Counted from the stretch's first letter, positions 1 to 8,846 are shown. The stretch: 64,000 nucleotides of DNA from Sphingorhabdus sp. (GCF_023910635.1 NZ_JAAVVZ010000002.1:124001-188000); one strand, 5' to 3'. Notes: a model not told the origin generated them from the sequence alone. Numbers and translations are program-made.

Positions 1-558
1 TCGACCAAGCCGATCAAGCTGATCTCTGGCAACTCGCCTTTCTGCGAGACATTTTTCGACAATGTTGTTGTTCCCAAGCACCAGATTGTTGGCGAAATCA
101 ATCGCGGCTGGGATGTGGCGAAATATCTGCTTGGCCATGAACGCGAAATGATTTCGGGCATGGGCGGCGATGGCGGCGTGACCTCGATCGGCGCGGCGAT
201 GAAGGCGACCTTGTCGCAAGAACCAGTGCTGCGGGCGCAAATGGCATTGTTCGATGTCGATAACCTGACCTTCCGTGCCCATGGCGAACGTTTCATGGAC
301 GAATGGAAAACGGGTAAGGCGCACCCGGCTTATTCCAACCTGATGAAATATGTCGGCACCGAATTGAACAAAAAACGCAATGAATTGGTCATGTCAATTG
401 GCGGTTCTCAAGCGCTTGAGTGGGAAAGCGAACGCGCCAATGGCGGGTCGAAGGCGCGCAATTGGTTGCGGACCAAGGCGAACTCAATTGAGGGCGGCAC
501 CAGTGAAGTGATGCTGAACGTCGTGTCGAAGCGCATCCTTGAGATGCCGGGCGGTTAA
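1..558 (+). CDS. acyl-CoA dehydrogenase, C-terminal part (5' end outside window)
   Basis: The reading frame is open from the first base to TAA at 556-558 (185 residues visible), so the start lies upstream of the window. The sequence FCETFFDNVVVPKHQIVGEI followed by NRGWDVAKYLLGHER is the middle/C-terminal fold of FAD-dependent acyl-CoA dehydrogenases, and the end carries SIEGGTSEVMLNVVSKRIL, the segment around the flavin/CoA-binding helix. It probably oxidises an acyl-CoA to the enoyl-CoA. A second, different family member follows after one repeat, suggesting a two-subunit enzyme (inference). The substrate cannot be told from sequence. Confidence 0.93.
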   Translation, partial: STKPIKLISGNSPFCETFFDNVVVPKHQIVGEINRGWDVAKYLLGHEREMISGMGGDGGVTSIGAAMKATLSQEPVLRAQMALFDVDNLTFRAHGERFMDEWKTGKAHPAYSNLMKYVGTELNKKRNELVMSIGGSQALEWESERANGGSKARNWLRTKANSIEGGTSEVMLNVVSKRILEMPGG

Positions 559-565
559 CAGCAAC

Positions 566-651
566 CGTCACCCCCGCGCAGGCGGGGGCCCAACTCCTGA
601 CAGCTAAATTTACGGCGCAGGGGTTGGATTCCCGCCTGCGCGGGAATGACG
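566..651. repeat. dispersed inverted repeat, family B (GCGCAGGCGGG type)
   Basis: Two arms built on CCCGCGCAGGCGGG and CCCGCCTGCGCGGG, each next to CAACTCC/GGTTGGA-type sequence and bounded by GTCA/TGAC, surround about 30 bases. It sits between two co-directional acyl-CoA dehydrogenase genes, so it is transcribed through. A partial extra copy (GGAATGACGAGATA) follows at 665-676. Relatives occur at 31379-31487 and 45989-46094. Confidence 0.85.
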
Positions 652-696
652 AGATAAATCGTCGGAATGACGAGATAGATTTGGAGAGGCTTTAAC

Positions 697-1833
697 ATGG
701 CAATGACCTTAAACGATGACCAGAATATGCTGCGCGACACCGCGCGGGATTTCATGGCGAGCGAAGCGCCCGTCACCCATTTCCGCAAGTTCCGCGACAT
801 GGGGTGCAAAGACGGTTTCAGCCACGGCTTGTGGAAGCAATTTGCCGAAATGGGCTTTACTGGCATCCTCATCCCCGAAGCCGATGGTGGCATGGGCATG
901 GGCCAGATTGAGGCTGGCATACTGCTGGAAGAAATCGGCCGTAACCTGTCACCCTCGCCATTTTTGACAACGTCAGTTGCGGCGGTTGCGGCGTTGAAGC
1001 TGGCGGACAAGGCGACGCGTGACCGCTGGTTCCCTGGCATCTTGGCTGGCGAAACCGTGATCGGCATTGCGATTGAAGAAGGCGTCAAGCACCGGCCGGA
1101 GAAAATCGCCTGCGTTGCGGAACGCAGCGGCAATGGCTTTAAGCTGACGGGGCAAAAGCAATTTGTTGTGCAAGGCGCGTCATCGGACATGCTGATCGTT
1201 GCGGCGCGCACCGCTGGTGCGGCTGGCGAAACCGATGGCCTGACCTTGTTCGCGGTGGACAAGGACGCAGCTGGCCTGTCGATGGAGGCGGCGCGGCTTG
1301 TCGATTCCGCAGTTGCTGCGCATGTGAAACTTGACGGTGTTCAGGTGGATGCCGACGCTGTGATCGGCGATGTCGATGGCGGTTGGGCTGTGCTTTCCAA
1401 GATGCTCGACGCCGGACGGGTGGGTGCCGCTGCCGAAATGGTCGGCGTTGGCACAGGCGCGATGGACATGACTTTTGAATATCTCAAGACGCGCAAGCAA
1501 TTCGACCGTGTCATTGGCGAATTTCAGGCGCTCCAACACCGCGCCGCGCATCTTTATGGCGAAATGGAAGGCGCGCGTTCGATTGTGCTGAAGGCGCAAT
1601 CCTTAATGGATGAAGGCCATGCCAAGGCCGAACTTTATGTTGCGGCGGCCAAGGCGAAAGCCGGGCTTGCGTGCAATCTTTCGGTGCGGGAGGGCGTTCA
1701 AATGCATGGCGGTATCGGCATGACTGACGAATATGACATCGGCTTGTATATGAAGCGTGACCGCAGCTTGAACGAGTTTTTCGGCGACGCTTATTACCAC
1801 GCAGACCGCGTGGCGACGATGAACGGTTATTAA
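697..1833 (+). CDS. acyl-CoA dehydrogenase (second subunit-like)
   Basis: A 378-residue acyl-CoA dehydrogenase family protein preceded by a good ribosome-binding site (GGAGAGG). It shows the N-terminal helical domain, the beta domain (EKIACVAERSGNGFKLTGQKQFVVQG) and the C-terminal helical domain (ARKQFDR-like KTRKQFDRVIGEFQALQHR, then QMHGGIGMTDEYDIGLYMKRD). The end reads LNEFFGDAYYHADRVA and I see no glutamate in the usual catalytic IYEGT-like position. Such paralogues often pair with a catalytic partner in an alpha2-beta2 enzyme; the neighbour ending at 558 is the obvious candidate. The partner assignment is inference. Confidence 0.93.
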   Translation: MAMTLNDDQNMLRDTARDFMASEAPVTHFRKFRDMGCKDGFSHGLWKQFAEMGFTGILIPEADGGMGMGQIEAGILLEEIGRNLSPSPFLTTSVAAVAALKLADKATRDRWFPGILAGETVIGIAIEEGVKHRPEKIACVAERSGNGFKLTGQKQFVVQGASSDMLIVAARTAGAAGETDGLTLFAVDKDAAGLSMEAARLVDSAVAAHVKLDGVQVDADAVIGDVDGGWAVLSKMLDAGRVGAAAEMVGVGTGAMDMTFEYLKTRKQFDRVIGEFQALQHRAAHLYGEMEGARSIVLKAQSLMDEGHAKAELYVAAAKAKAGLACNLSVREGVQMHGGIGMTDEYDIGLYMKRDRSLNEFFGDAYYHADRVATMNGY

Positions 1834-1846
1834 AAGGACACCGCAA

Positions 1847-2641
1847 ATGGACATTCAAACCTTATTCAACCTCAATGGCCGCGTTGCCCTTGTCACCGGC
1901 GGTTCGCGCGGGATCGGCAAGATGATTGTCGAGGGCTATTTAAAGGCTGGCGCGGCGCGCGTGTATATCAGCGCGCGCAAGATCGACCAGATCGAAGAAA
2001 CCGTTGCCGAATTCGGTAATCAGGTCATTGGTCTGCCTTGCGACTTGTCGACCGTGGACGGTTGCCTGTCGCTTGCTGCGCAAATTGCCGAGCGTGAGGA
2101 AAAGGTGGATATTCTCGTGAACAATGCGGGCGCAGCATGGGGCGCGGATTTTGGCCAGTTCCCTGAAGCTGGCTGGGACCGTGTGATGGACCTGAACGTC
2201 AAATCCTTGTTCTTTTTGACGCAAGCCTTGCATCCGCAGTTGAAGGCAGCCGCCACATTTGATCGCCCCGGCAAGGTCATTAACATCGCATCGATTGATG
2301 GCCTGCGCATCAACCCTTGGCAAACCTATAGCTATCAGGCATCGAAAGCCGCCGTCATCCATTTGACGCGCCGTCTGGCGGCGGAGCTTGTTAAGGACAA
2401 TATTCTTGTGTCGGGCATTGCGCCGGGTGCATTCCAGTCGGACATGAACAAGGCTGCGCGCGACCATGCCGATGCCGTGGGCAAGAATATCCCGTTTCCA
2501 CGAATTGGAACGCCTGAAGATATGGCCGGCCTTGCGATCTTCCTCGCCGCGCGTGCTGGCGATTATATCGTGGGCGAAACCATCGCCTGCGACGGCGGCA
2601 TCGTTAACGCGTCGCTGCCGGGCAATGGAATCGCCCCTTAA
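1847..2641 (+). CDS. short-chain dehydrogenase/reductase (SDR)
   Basis: A 264-residue classical SDR. The cofactor loop TGGSRGIG is at residues 17-24, NNAGAAWG follows near 90, the active-site serine lies in INIASIDG and the Tyr/Lys pair in YSYQASKAA near residue 160. The C-terminus (GETIACDGGI) is typical of 3-oxoacyl-reductase-like and hydroxyacyl-CoA dehydrogenase SDRs. It starts 13 bases after the acyl-CoA dehydrogenase (RBS AAAGGAC), so the three genes likely form one operon for oxidation of an acyl-CoA. The exact substrate is unknown. Confidence 0.93.
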   Translation: MDIQTLFNLNGRVALVTGGSRGIGKMIVEGYLKAGAARVYISARKIDQIEETVAEFGNQVIGLPCDLSTVDGCLSLAAQIAEREEKVDILVNNAGAAWGADFGQFPEAGWDRVMDLNVKSLFFLTQALHPQLKAAATFDRPGKVINIASIDGLRINPWQTYSYQASKAAVIHLTRRLAAELVKDNILVSGIAPGAFQSDMNKAARDHADAVGKNIPFPRIGTPEDMAGLAIFLAARAGDYIVGETIACDGGIVNASLPGNGIAP

Positions 2642-2691
2642 CTGCTAATTTCATGATAATTTGGGAACGAAATTAACGCGTTTCCTGCGGA

Positions 2692-2733
2692 AATGGGGCT
2701 AGTTGCAAAACACGCAACTGGCCCCATTCTTTT
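2692..2733 (+). terminator. intrinsic terminator after the acyl-CoA dehydrogenase/SDR operon
   Basis: A 15-bp stem (AATGGGGCTAGTTGC with GCAACTGGCCCCATT, one G-T wobble) closes a 7-base loop and is followed by CTTTT. It begins 51 bases after the SDR stop codon. This separates the operon from the RNA candidate downstream. Confidence 0.88.
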
Positions 2734-2934
2734 CGCAATTGCAGCAAATTCATCGGCCCCCTATCTGGTTGTTAACGGCAAGCGATTGTCGAAACGCATA
2801 TTGACCGGGCGGCACCCTCCTCCTCTCCCCCTCGCCCCCGGACAATTTTTACGGCCTCCATGCACTGCGTGGGGGCCGTATCGTTTTGTGCTCCAAACTT
2901 GTCCTCCATTTTGTCCACCACGAAGTGCGCGCCC

Positions 2935-2943
2935 TGTGGATAA
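2935..2943 (-). promoter_or_regulatory. perfect DnaA-box match (TTATCCACA on minus strand)
   Basis: TGTGGATAA on the plus strand is the exact complement of the consensus DnaA box. It lies just before the candidate RNA gene and next to TTGTCC sequences (2899-2904, 2911-2916) that could be -35 elements. It is single, and one chance match in a window of this size is plausible, so function is uncertain. Confidence 0.3.
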
Positions 2944-2944
2944 C

Positions 2945-3332
2945 TCTGCAAAACATGCTTGGAGCGACTCGAAAGTTATGAGAACTTCAACTCATCAGGC
3001 AGGAACGCTACGAAGCAAAGCCGGACCGGAAACGGAAAAGCAGAGCGGATATAGAAGGAATGCAGGATCGCCAAACGGACAGGCAACCCGTCGCAAGACA
3101 GGAAATGCAGTCAAGATGGTGGGTACGAAGAAAACGAATATCGAGTGCGGCATCACGCAAGTGATGCAACGCCGGATAGGATACCCACGGTACCAAGGCG
3201 AACCAAGGAAACCTTCGGGTGACGTTGGGGAACCGGACGTCAGACAGAGGAAAAAATGGCCCTTGTGGTCACGAACTTCCAAACTCAGACGCAGTGGGCG
3301 CTGGTAGCGATGCCAGCGCCCATTTTATTTTG
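2945..3332 (+). ncRNA. candidate structured non-coding RNA, family not recognised
   Basis: No convincing protein is encoded here. The plus strand shows a series of compact hairpins: CCG-GAAA-CGG near 3025-3034; GACAGG-CAA-CCCGTC near 3078-3092; a long-range pair GTGGGTA (3119-3125) with TACCCAC (3182-3188) enclosing GCATCAC-GCAA-GTGATGC (3150-3167) extended by GCG/CGC; AAGG-AAA-CCTT (3205-3215); GACGT/ACGTC (3221-3241). Several have GNRA-type loops. The unit ends in a strong intrinsic terminator (3295-3332). The 5' end is a guess. It does not match tmRNA, RNase P, SRP RNA or 6S RNA motifs that I know. A 204-codon open frame (2693-3307) crosses it but starts inside the upstream terminator and looks unlike a protein. 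Confidence 0.55.
3295..3332 (+). terminator. intrinsic terminator of the structured RNA candidate
   Basis: TGGGCGCTGG and CCAGCGCCCA pair perfectly over 10 bp around the 8-base loop TAGCGATG, followed directly by TTTTATTTTG. It lies 80 bases before purL and has no protein gene immediately upstream, so it must end another transcript. Confidence 0.85.
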
Positions 3333-3411
3333 TGCCTGCCCCTTCCCAATTCGCGCTTAATCAAAACCAAACAGGCTGGATAAATACAGATGGTCTCGCT
3401 AAGGCCGTTCC

Positions 3412-5610
3412 ATGTCCGAAATCACGCCCCAAATCGTCGCCGACCATGGTCTAAATGAAGATGAATATGCGCGTATCTTGCACGCGATGGGGCGCGAACC
3501 CAACATCATCGAGCTTGGCATATTCTCGGTGATGTGGTCGGAGCATTGCTCTTATAAATCCTCACGCATCCATTTGAAGAAATTGCCGACGCAGGCCCCT
3601 TGGGTCATTTGCGGTCCCGGCGAAAATGCGGGCGTTATCGACATTGGCGAAGGTCCAAATGGCACCAAGCTCGCCGCAATCTTCAAAATGGAATCGCATA
3701 ATCACCCGTCGTACATCGAACCTTATCAGGGCGCGGCAACGGGCGTAGGCGGCATCTTGCGCGATGTGTTCACCATGGGCGCGCGGCCAGTGGCCAATAT
3801 GAACGCGCTGCGTTTCGGGCGGCCCGACCATCCGAAGATGAAGCATCTGGTGCAGGGCGTCGTTGCGGGCATTGGGGGCTATGGCAATTGTGTTGGCGTG
3901 CCGACCGTTGGCGGTGAGACCAATTTCCATCGGGCCTATGATGGCAATATCCTTGTGAACGCGATGACCGTTGGCGTCGCGGACCAAGACAAGATTTTCT
4001 ATTCCGCCGCGACTGGCCTTGGTAACCCCATCGTCTATGTCGGGTCAAAGACCGGCCGCGACGGTATTCATGGCGCGACGATGGCTTCGGCGGATTTCGG
4101 TGCGGATATTGAGGAGAAGCGCCCCACGGTTCAAGTGGGCGACCCGTTTACGGAAAAGCTGCTGATTGAGGCGTGCCTTGAACTGATGGCGTCGGATGCA
4201 ATTGTCGCGATTCAGGATATGGGCGCGGCGGGTTTGACCAGCTCCAGCGTCGAAATGGCGACCAATGGCAAGGCGGGTATCATCCTCGACATGGACAAGG
4301 TGCCATGCCGCGAGGAAGGCATGACGCCCTATGAAATGATGCTATCCGAAAGCCAGGAGCGCATGCTCATGGTCTTGAAGCCCGGCCGTGAGGAATTTGC
4401 CAAGGCGATTTTCGACAAATGGGAACTGGATTTTGCGGTGATCGGCGAAGTCACCGACACAGGCCATATGGTGCTGACGTGGAAGGGGGAAATTGTCTGC
4501 GACATCCCGCTTGGTCCGCTCGCCGAGGACGCGCCTTTGTATGACCGCCCAGCCGCGTCGAAGGATGAATATAAGGCATGGGCCAAGGTTCAGCCCTTGG
4601 GCGACGTGCCCGCCAGCCATGACCTTGGCGCGGATTTGCTGAAGCTGATGGCCTGCCCTGATCTCGCCAGCCGCGCCTGGATATGGCAGCAATATGATAG
4701 CCAAGTCGGCGGCGACACGGCGCAGCTTTCGGGCGGCGACGCAGCATTAGTCCGCATCCACGGCACCAACCGCGCGCTGGCGATGAGCACCGATTGCACC
4801 CCGCGTTATTGCTACGCCGACCCATATGAAGGCGGCAAGCAGGCGGTGGCCGAAACCTATCGCAACATCAGTGCGGTTGGCGCAACGCCATTGGCGATCA
4901 CCAACTGCCTGAACTTTGCTAACCCGCAGCGCCCCGAAATCATGGCGCAGATTGTCGGCTGTCTGGAGGGCATGGGCGACGCCTGCCGCGCGCTGGATTA
5001 CCCGATCGTGTCAGGCAATGTGTCGCTATATAATGAAAGCAAGGCAACCGGCGGCGGCAGCGCGATCTTGCCAACACCCGCCATTGGCGGCGTTGGTGTG
5101 CTTGAAGATATCAGTAAGATGGCGACCATTGCGTTCAAGGCAGACGGCGACGGCATTTTTGTCATTGGCGACAATGATGGACATCTGGGTCAGTCCTTGT
5201 GGCTGCGCGAATTACATGGCCGCGAAGACGGCGCGCCGCCGCCCGTCGACCTCGCCAAGGAGCGCGCGCATGCGGAATTTGTCCGTCAACTGATCCAAGA
5301 TATTAAGGTGAACGCCGTGCATGATGTTGCCGACGGCGGCTTGCTTGTTGCGCTAACCGAAATGGCGCTCGCCAGTAATATGGGATGTGCGCTCGAAGAA
5401 ATCGGCGACGCCTTCACAGCGTTTGGCGAAGATCAGGCGCGCTATGTTGTGACCAGCGCCGCTGCTGACCAAATTCAGGCCGCAGGCATTCCGATGACGC
5501 GGATAGGCACTGTTGGCGGGACATCGGTCGCAGGGCCGGGGTTTGACGTGCCCATTGCGACACTGCGCGCTGCGCATGACAGCTTCTTCAAGGACTGGAT
5601 GGAAGGCTAG
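3412..5610 (+). CDS. purL: phosphoribosylformylglycinamidine synthase subunit PurL
   Basis: PurL of the small (three-component PurLQS) type, 732 residues, the usual length. It makes FGAM from FGAR, ATP and ammonia delivered by PurQ, the fourth step of purine synthesis in the cytoplasm. Visible are the N-terminal [14 protein letters not shown] motif, the catalytic/nucleotide segment ESHNHPS (H96, H98) followed by [15 protein letters not shown], and the second AIRS-like half with [19 protein letters not shown] and the C-terminal [12 protein letters not shown]. The start is the first ATG after the 80-base leader beyond the RNA terminator. purQ and purS are not in the window. Confidence 0.98.
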   Translation: MSEITPQIVADHGLNEDEYARILHAMGREPNIIELGIFSVMWSEHCSYKSSRIHLKKLPTQAPWVICGPGENAGVIDIGEGPNGTKLAAIFKMESHNHPSYIEPYQGAATGVGGILRDVFTMGARPVANMNALRFGRPDHPKMKHLVQGVVAGIGGYGNCVGVPTVGGETNFHRAYDGNILVNAMTVGVADQDKIFYSAATGLGNPIVYVGSKTGRDGIHGATMASADFGADIEEKRPTVQVGDPFTEKLLIEACLELMASDAIVAIQDMGAAGLTSSSVEMATNGKAGIILDMDKVPCREEGMTPYEMMLSESQERMLMVLKPGREEFAKAIFDKWELDFAVIGEVTDTGHMVLTWKGEIVCDIPLGPLAEDAPLYDRPAASKDEYKAWAKVQPLGDVPASHDLGADLLKLMACPDLASRAWIWQQYDSQVGGDTAQLSGGDAALVRIHGTNRALAMSTDCTPRYCYADPYEGGKQAVAETYRNISAVGATPLAITNCLNFANPQRPEIMAQIVGCLEGMGDACRALDYPIVSGNVSLYNESKATGGGSAILPTPAIGGVGVLEDISKMATIAFKADGDGIFVIGDNDGHLGQSLWLRELHGREDGAPPPVDLAKERAHAEFVRQLIQDIKVNAVHDVADGGLLVALTEMALASNMGCALEEIGDAFTAFGEDQARYVVTSAAADQIQAAGIPMTRIGTVGGTSVAGPGFDVPIATLRAAHDSFFKDWMEG

Positions 5611-5675
5611 GGGATTTTCGTCTTCGCCCGCGGCGAACGGGAAGGCGCACACCAGTGCACACCACCCCCATATTT

Positions 5676-5784
5676 GTCACCCTGAACTTGGTTCAGGGTC
5701 CATTTATTCTTTCTGGCTCTGGGTTTGATGCACGATGGACCCTGGAGCCGAAGGCGTGCAGAGCACAAACAAGTTCAGGGTGAC
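5676..5784. repeat. dispersed inverted repeat, family A (CACCCTGAAC type), degraded copy
   Basis: GTCACCCTGAACTTGGTTCA at the left and its approximate complement ending AAGTTCAGGGTGAC at the right enclose GGTCCAT/ATGGACC arms. The right half has been altered (CCTGGAGCCGAAGGCGTGCA). It lies in the 297-base convergent gap between purL and the Coq4 gene; the rest of that gap (5785-5907) holds no gene or clear signal. Other copies: 37654-37742, 38450-38538, 46237-46325. Confidence 0.8.
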
Positions 5785-5907
5785 GTTGGGGGGTCAGCGT
5801 AACGAAGCGTATACTCCACCCGTCCCTGCCGAACGAAGTCGAAATTCGTGTCGGCTGCTCCCGCCCTCAACCACGGTCGAGGCACAGCGAAAGAGCGTCT
5901 CGCGTTG

Positions 5908-6684
5908 TTAAGCAGTCGCAGCCAGCAAATTATACGGGTCAATACCTTCCGACCGCATCGCGGCATGGGCCGCTTTATAGCTCACTGGTTCGGCAATCCC
6001 CAAGCGCTTGCGGGCATCGACCAGCGGTTCGCGTAACAAGGCTGCGATATCTTCCTGCACGATGTTCTTCGCCGCTTTGCCGATACGATAGCCTTCGTGG
6101 ACCGCTTTCATAATCGGTGCCGATTTCGCGACCCGGTATTTCAACTCTAATCCGCCAGCGTACGCAATGAAGCCAACGCCAAGATTGTGGTTTTGCGCAT
6201 AGGTAAAGCCAAGCACGCATTGTTCACCCAGCGCGTCGCGGCCATAGCCGGTGAGGATGTGCAGCATGTCATGCGTATCGCGCAAGCGGTTGCCATAGCG
6301 TTCAACCACATCGCCGAACATGGGATATGTCGTCTGGAACTGGGCATATTCCGCCTCAAGACCCGCAGCGCTTAGACCTTCGCGTTCCATGAACTCGACA
6401 TAAAAGCGGCCAACGGTGCCCGCTGGAAGCTTCTTGATGCTGTCATGATCATCGAGCATGTCAATCAGGCGCTCATTGCTTTCAAGCAACGCCCTGCCCT
6501 TTGGTGTTTGCCAGAATTTCTGCGCCATCTTACCGAACTTGCTACCGCTTAAGGCCGCAATGATGTGAAAGACCTGCTCGGTGTCTTCTTTGTTGGCAAT
6601 CAGCTTGCGAAAATGATGCCACGCCTTCAGCGGCCGAATTTTAGCGGGCGGTCGGTCAGGGTGCGAAAAATAAAGTTCAGTCAT
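5908..6684 (-). CDS. Coq4-family protein (ubiquinone biosynthesis)
   Basis: About 258 residues with the Coq4 signature RDTHDMLHILTGYGRDALGE near residue 138: HDxxxH-like histidines and a downstream glutamate that bind metal in this family. Coq4 acts in the C1 decarboxylation/hydroxylation step or as scaffold of the ubiquinone biosynthetic complex. The start is the ATG at 6684 (MTELYFSHPD), which has a TAGGA site upstream; an upstream in-frame start at 6714 has no such site. It diverges from the DUF418 gene. A second ubiquinone gene, coq7, lies at 46.9 kb. Confidence 0.88.
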   Translation of the reverse strand: MTELYFSHPDRPPAKIRPLKAWHHFRKLIANKEDTEQVFHIIAALSGSKFGKMAQKFWQTPKGRALLESNERLIDMLDDHDSIKKLPAGTVGRFYVEFMEREGLSAAGLEAEYAQFQTTYPMFGDVVERYGNRLRDTHDMLHILTGYGRDALGEQCVLGFTYAQNHNLGVGFIAYAGGLELKYRVAKSAPIMKAVHEGYRIGKAAKNIVQEDIAALLREPLVDARKRLGIAEPVSYKAAHAAMRSEGIDPYNLLAATA

Positions 6685-6811
6685 GGCGAATCCTAAACAA
6701 TGTATATGCAACAATTAAAAACTACCTACATGAGTGTCAATAACAAATGTTAAACACACTGGACGCGCATGTAAGAGAACTATATTAATGTAATAATACA
6801 GGGGGTGAAGC

Positions 6812-8041
6812 ATGCAGAGCACCGAACAACGGCATATCAGCTTGGACGCGATGCGCGGCTTTGCGGTGATGGGCATATTGGCGATGAACATCATTGGCTT
6901 TGCCATGCCCGAATGGGCCTATGTCACGCCTGTGGCTTATGGCACCGACACGTTGGCTGACCAAATTGCATGGGCATTTTCCTTCATTTTCATTGATGGC
7001 AAAATGCGTGGACTATTCTCGCTTTTGTTTGGCGCGAGCATGATGCTGATCATCGACCGCGCCACGGCAAAGGGGGAAAGCGCAGCGCAGGTTCATTACC
7101 GCCGCATGGCGTGGCTCGCGATGTTTGGCCTCGCGCATTATTTCTTCATCTGGTTCGGTGATATCCTGTTTCCCTATGCGATTATCGGGATGATCGCCTT
7201 TTTGTTCCGTAATTGGCCGCCAGCGCGGTTAATCAAGGTCGCTTTAATCATTTTCGCGGTTGGCCTGGCGTTCTGGGGCGTGCAATTTGGCGGACTTCAG
7301 GTCTTTCAATATTTCGCAACCCAGCCAGACGCCAGCGCCGACACGGCCCGCCAGTTTCGCGAGCTGATGGCGAGTGCCGACTTTGCCTTTAACATTGCGC
7401 CGGACGTCGCCCTGCACAGGGGCAGCTATGCCGCGATTGTGATGGACAAAATCGACGAGTGGAACGCGCCACTTATCTTGGTGGGGCAGTCAATTAGTGA
7501 GACTTTGCCGCTGATGATGGTTGGCATGGCGATGCAAAAAAGCGGTTTCATCACAGGTGATTGGGGCGCGGCTGATTACCGTCGCTGGGTGAAGCGAATG
7601 CTGCCAGCCGGGTTGCTGCTAACCATGGTCTTGGCGGTTTGGATAGTCGCCGTTGATTTCGACCGGATCACCCCGCTTGCGGTTCTATACTTCTGGGGCG
7701 GAGTTCCGCGTATGATGCTGACGATTGGCTATGCTGCGCTCTTGATCATGCTCATTGGCCGTTATCGCAACCACCCGATGCTCGCGCGGGTCGCTGCGGC
7801 TGGACGGGCCGCGTTCAGCAACTATCTCGGCACGAGCATTGTCATGACGACGATTTTTTATGGCTACGGCTTTGGCTTGTTCGGGCATGTCGGCCGTGCC
7901 GGATTGTGGCTGTTTGTGCTGGGGGCGTGGGCGGTGATGCTGCTGTGGTCAAAGCCATGGCTGATGAAATTTCATTACGGGCCGCTGGAATGGCTGTGGC
8001 GCAGCTTGGCGCGCGGAAAAGTGCAAGCTATGCGTCGTTAA
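6812..8041 (+). CDS. DUF418 family membrane protein (YeiB-like)
   Basis: A 409-residue polytopic inner-membrane protein. The start RHISLDAMRGFAVMGILAMN and the C-terminal block with YFWGGVPRMMLTIGYAALLI, FSNYLGTSI and SKPWLMKFHYGPLEWLWRSL are the hallmarks of DUF418/YeiB proteins, which have an N-terminal heparan-alpha-glucosaminide-acetyltransferase-like half. About eight to ten membrane segments are apparent. The cellular role is not established for the family. A clear GGGGGTGAAG ribosome-binding site precedes the ATG. Confidence 0.92.
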   Translation: MQSTEQRHISLDAMRGFAVMGILAMNIIGFAMPEWAYVTPVAYGTDTLADQIAWAFSFIFIDGKMRGLFSLLFGASMMLIIDRATAKGESAAQVHYRRMAWLAMFGLAHYFFIWFGDILFPYAIIGMIAFLFRNWPPARLIKVALIIFAVGLAFWGVQFGGLQVFQYFATQPDASADTARQFRELMASADFAFNIAPDVALHRGSYAAIVMDKIDEWNAPLILVGQSISETLPLMMVGMAMQKSGFITGDWGAADYRRWVKRMLPAGLLLTMVLAVWIVAVDFDRITPLAVLYFWGGVPRMMLTIGYAALLIMLIGRYRNHPMLARVAAAGRAAFSNYLGTSIVMTTIFYGYGFGLFGHVGRAGLWLFVLGAWAVMLLWSKPWLMKFHYGPLEWLWRSLARGKVQAMRR

Positions 8042-8046
8042 TGCTA

Positions 8047-8064
8047 TTGCAATCAGTTCGCATT
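8047..8064. promoter_or_regulatory. possible iron-regulator (Fur/Irr-like) site upstream of bfd
   Basis: TTGCAATCAGTTCGCATT is an imperfect dyad (TGCAAT versus TGCGAA read from the other strand) located 32-49 bases before the bfd start. A site of this kind is expected because bfd and bfr are normally iron-controlled. This is inference from position and weak symmetry only. Confidence 0.25.
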
Positions 8065-8095
8065 AACGGTAAGTCGATTCCATAGGAGTTGATCC

Positions 8096-8266
8096 ATGGT
8101 CGTTTGCATCTGTAATGCCATCAAGGAAAAAGACCTGCGCGCTGCGGTGCGTTGTGCCTCGGAACGTCCTAATGACGTGTATGCGCGCCTTGGGCGTAAG
8201 CCAAAATGCGGCCAGTGCCTGTCGTTCGCGCGAAACATTATCAGCACCACAACTGCAACCGCTTAG
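8096..8266 (+). CDS. bfd: bacterioferritin-associated ferredoxin
   Basis: A 56-residue protein beginning MVVCICNAIKEKDLRAAV. The [2Fe-2S] ligands are C4, C6, C38 and C41, the exact Bfd spacing C-x-C-x31-C-x2-C. Bfd passes electrons to bacterioferritin so that stored ferric iron is reduced and released. It has a strong RBS (AGGAG) and lies 100 bases upstream of bfr in the same direction, the classic bfd-bfr arrangement. Confidence 0.95.
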   Translation: MVVCICNAIKEKDLRAAVRCASERPNDVYARLGRKPKCGQCLSFARNIISTTTATA

Positions 8267-8366
8267 CAATAGCGCCCTGAAAAAGGTAGCTTTTCTGCCA
8301 TTTTCCGGCTTCACGGCCATCAATTAACGCGCTAATATATTTGCAAATAACCTAAAGGAAATGGTG

Positions 8367-8846
8367 ATGAAGGGTGATGCAAAAGTCATAGAATTTTTGA
8401 ACGAGGCGCTCAAAAATGAACTGACTGCGGTCAATCAATATTGGCTGCATTACCGCATGCTCGACAATTGGGGCGTATCGCGTCTGGCACATTTTGAACG
8501 GCATGAATCGATTGACGAGATGAAGCATGCAGACAAACTGTCGGAGCGAATCTTGTTTCTGGACGGCCTCCCCAATTTCCAAATGCTTGGTCGCTTGCGT
8601 ATCGGCGAGACCGTTGAGGAAATCCTGAAAGCCGATCTTGAGCTCGAATATGAAGCGCTCCCGTTGTTGAAAGACGCCATCGCGCACAGCGAAAGTGTCC
8701 GCGACTATGTCAGCCGCGACCTGTTTGCATCGATCCTCGAAAGCGAAGAAGAACATGTCGATATGCTCGAAAAGCAATTCGACCTGATCGCGCGTATGGG
8801 CATGGAAAATTACGTCCAGTTGCAGTCAAAACCAATCGAGGACTGA
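8367..8846 (+). CDS. bfr: bacterioferritin
   Basis: Bacterioferritin, a haem-containing 24-subunit iron-storage ferritin with ferroxidase activity. MKGDAKVIEFLNEALKNELTAVNQYWLHYRM matches the family start; the ferroxidase glutamates lie in NELTAVNQY, ERHESIDEMKHAD and ESEEEHVDML, and the haem methionine in DEMKHADKL. The ATG at 8367 is chosen over the one at 8361 because AAAGGAA would abut the earlier codon and family members begin MKGDAK. The result is 159 residues, the usual size. Confidence 0.96.
   Translation: MKGDAKVIEFLNEALKNELTAVNQYWLHYRMLDNWGVSRLAHFERHESIDEMKHADKLSERILFLDGLPNFQMLGRLRIGETVEEILKADLELEYEALPLLKDAIAHSESVRDYVSRDLFASILESEEEHVDMLEKQFDLIARMGMENYVQLQSKPIED

Noticed and set aside
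2693-3307. 204-codon open frame across the RNA candidate
   Set aside because: It starts inside an intrinsic terminator stem, has no ribosome-binding site, is low-complexity and very basic, and ends inside the next terminator region; RNA structure explains the sequence better.
2945-3332. tmRNA, RNase P RNA, SRP RNA or 6S RNA
   Set aside because: No tag-peptide frame, no GAGGAAAGTCCGG or ACAGAA blocks, no GGTCAGG...GGAAG SRP loop, and no single long 6S-type duplex with a central bubble.
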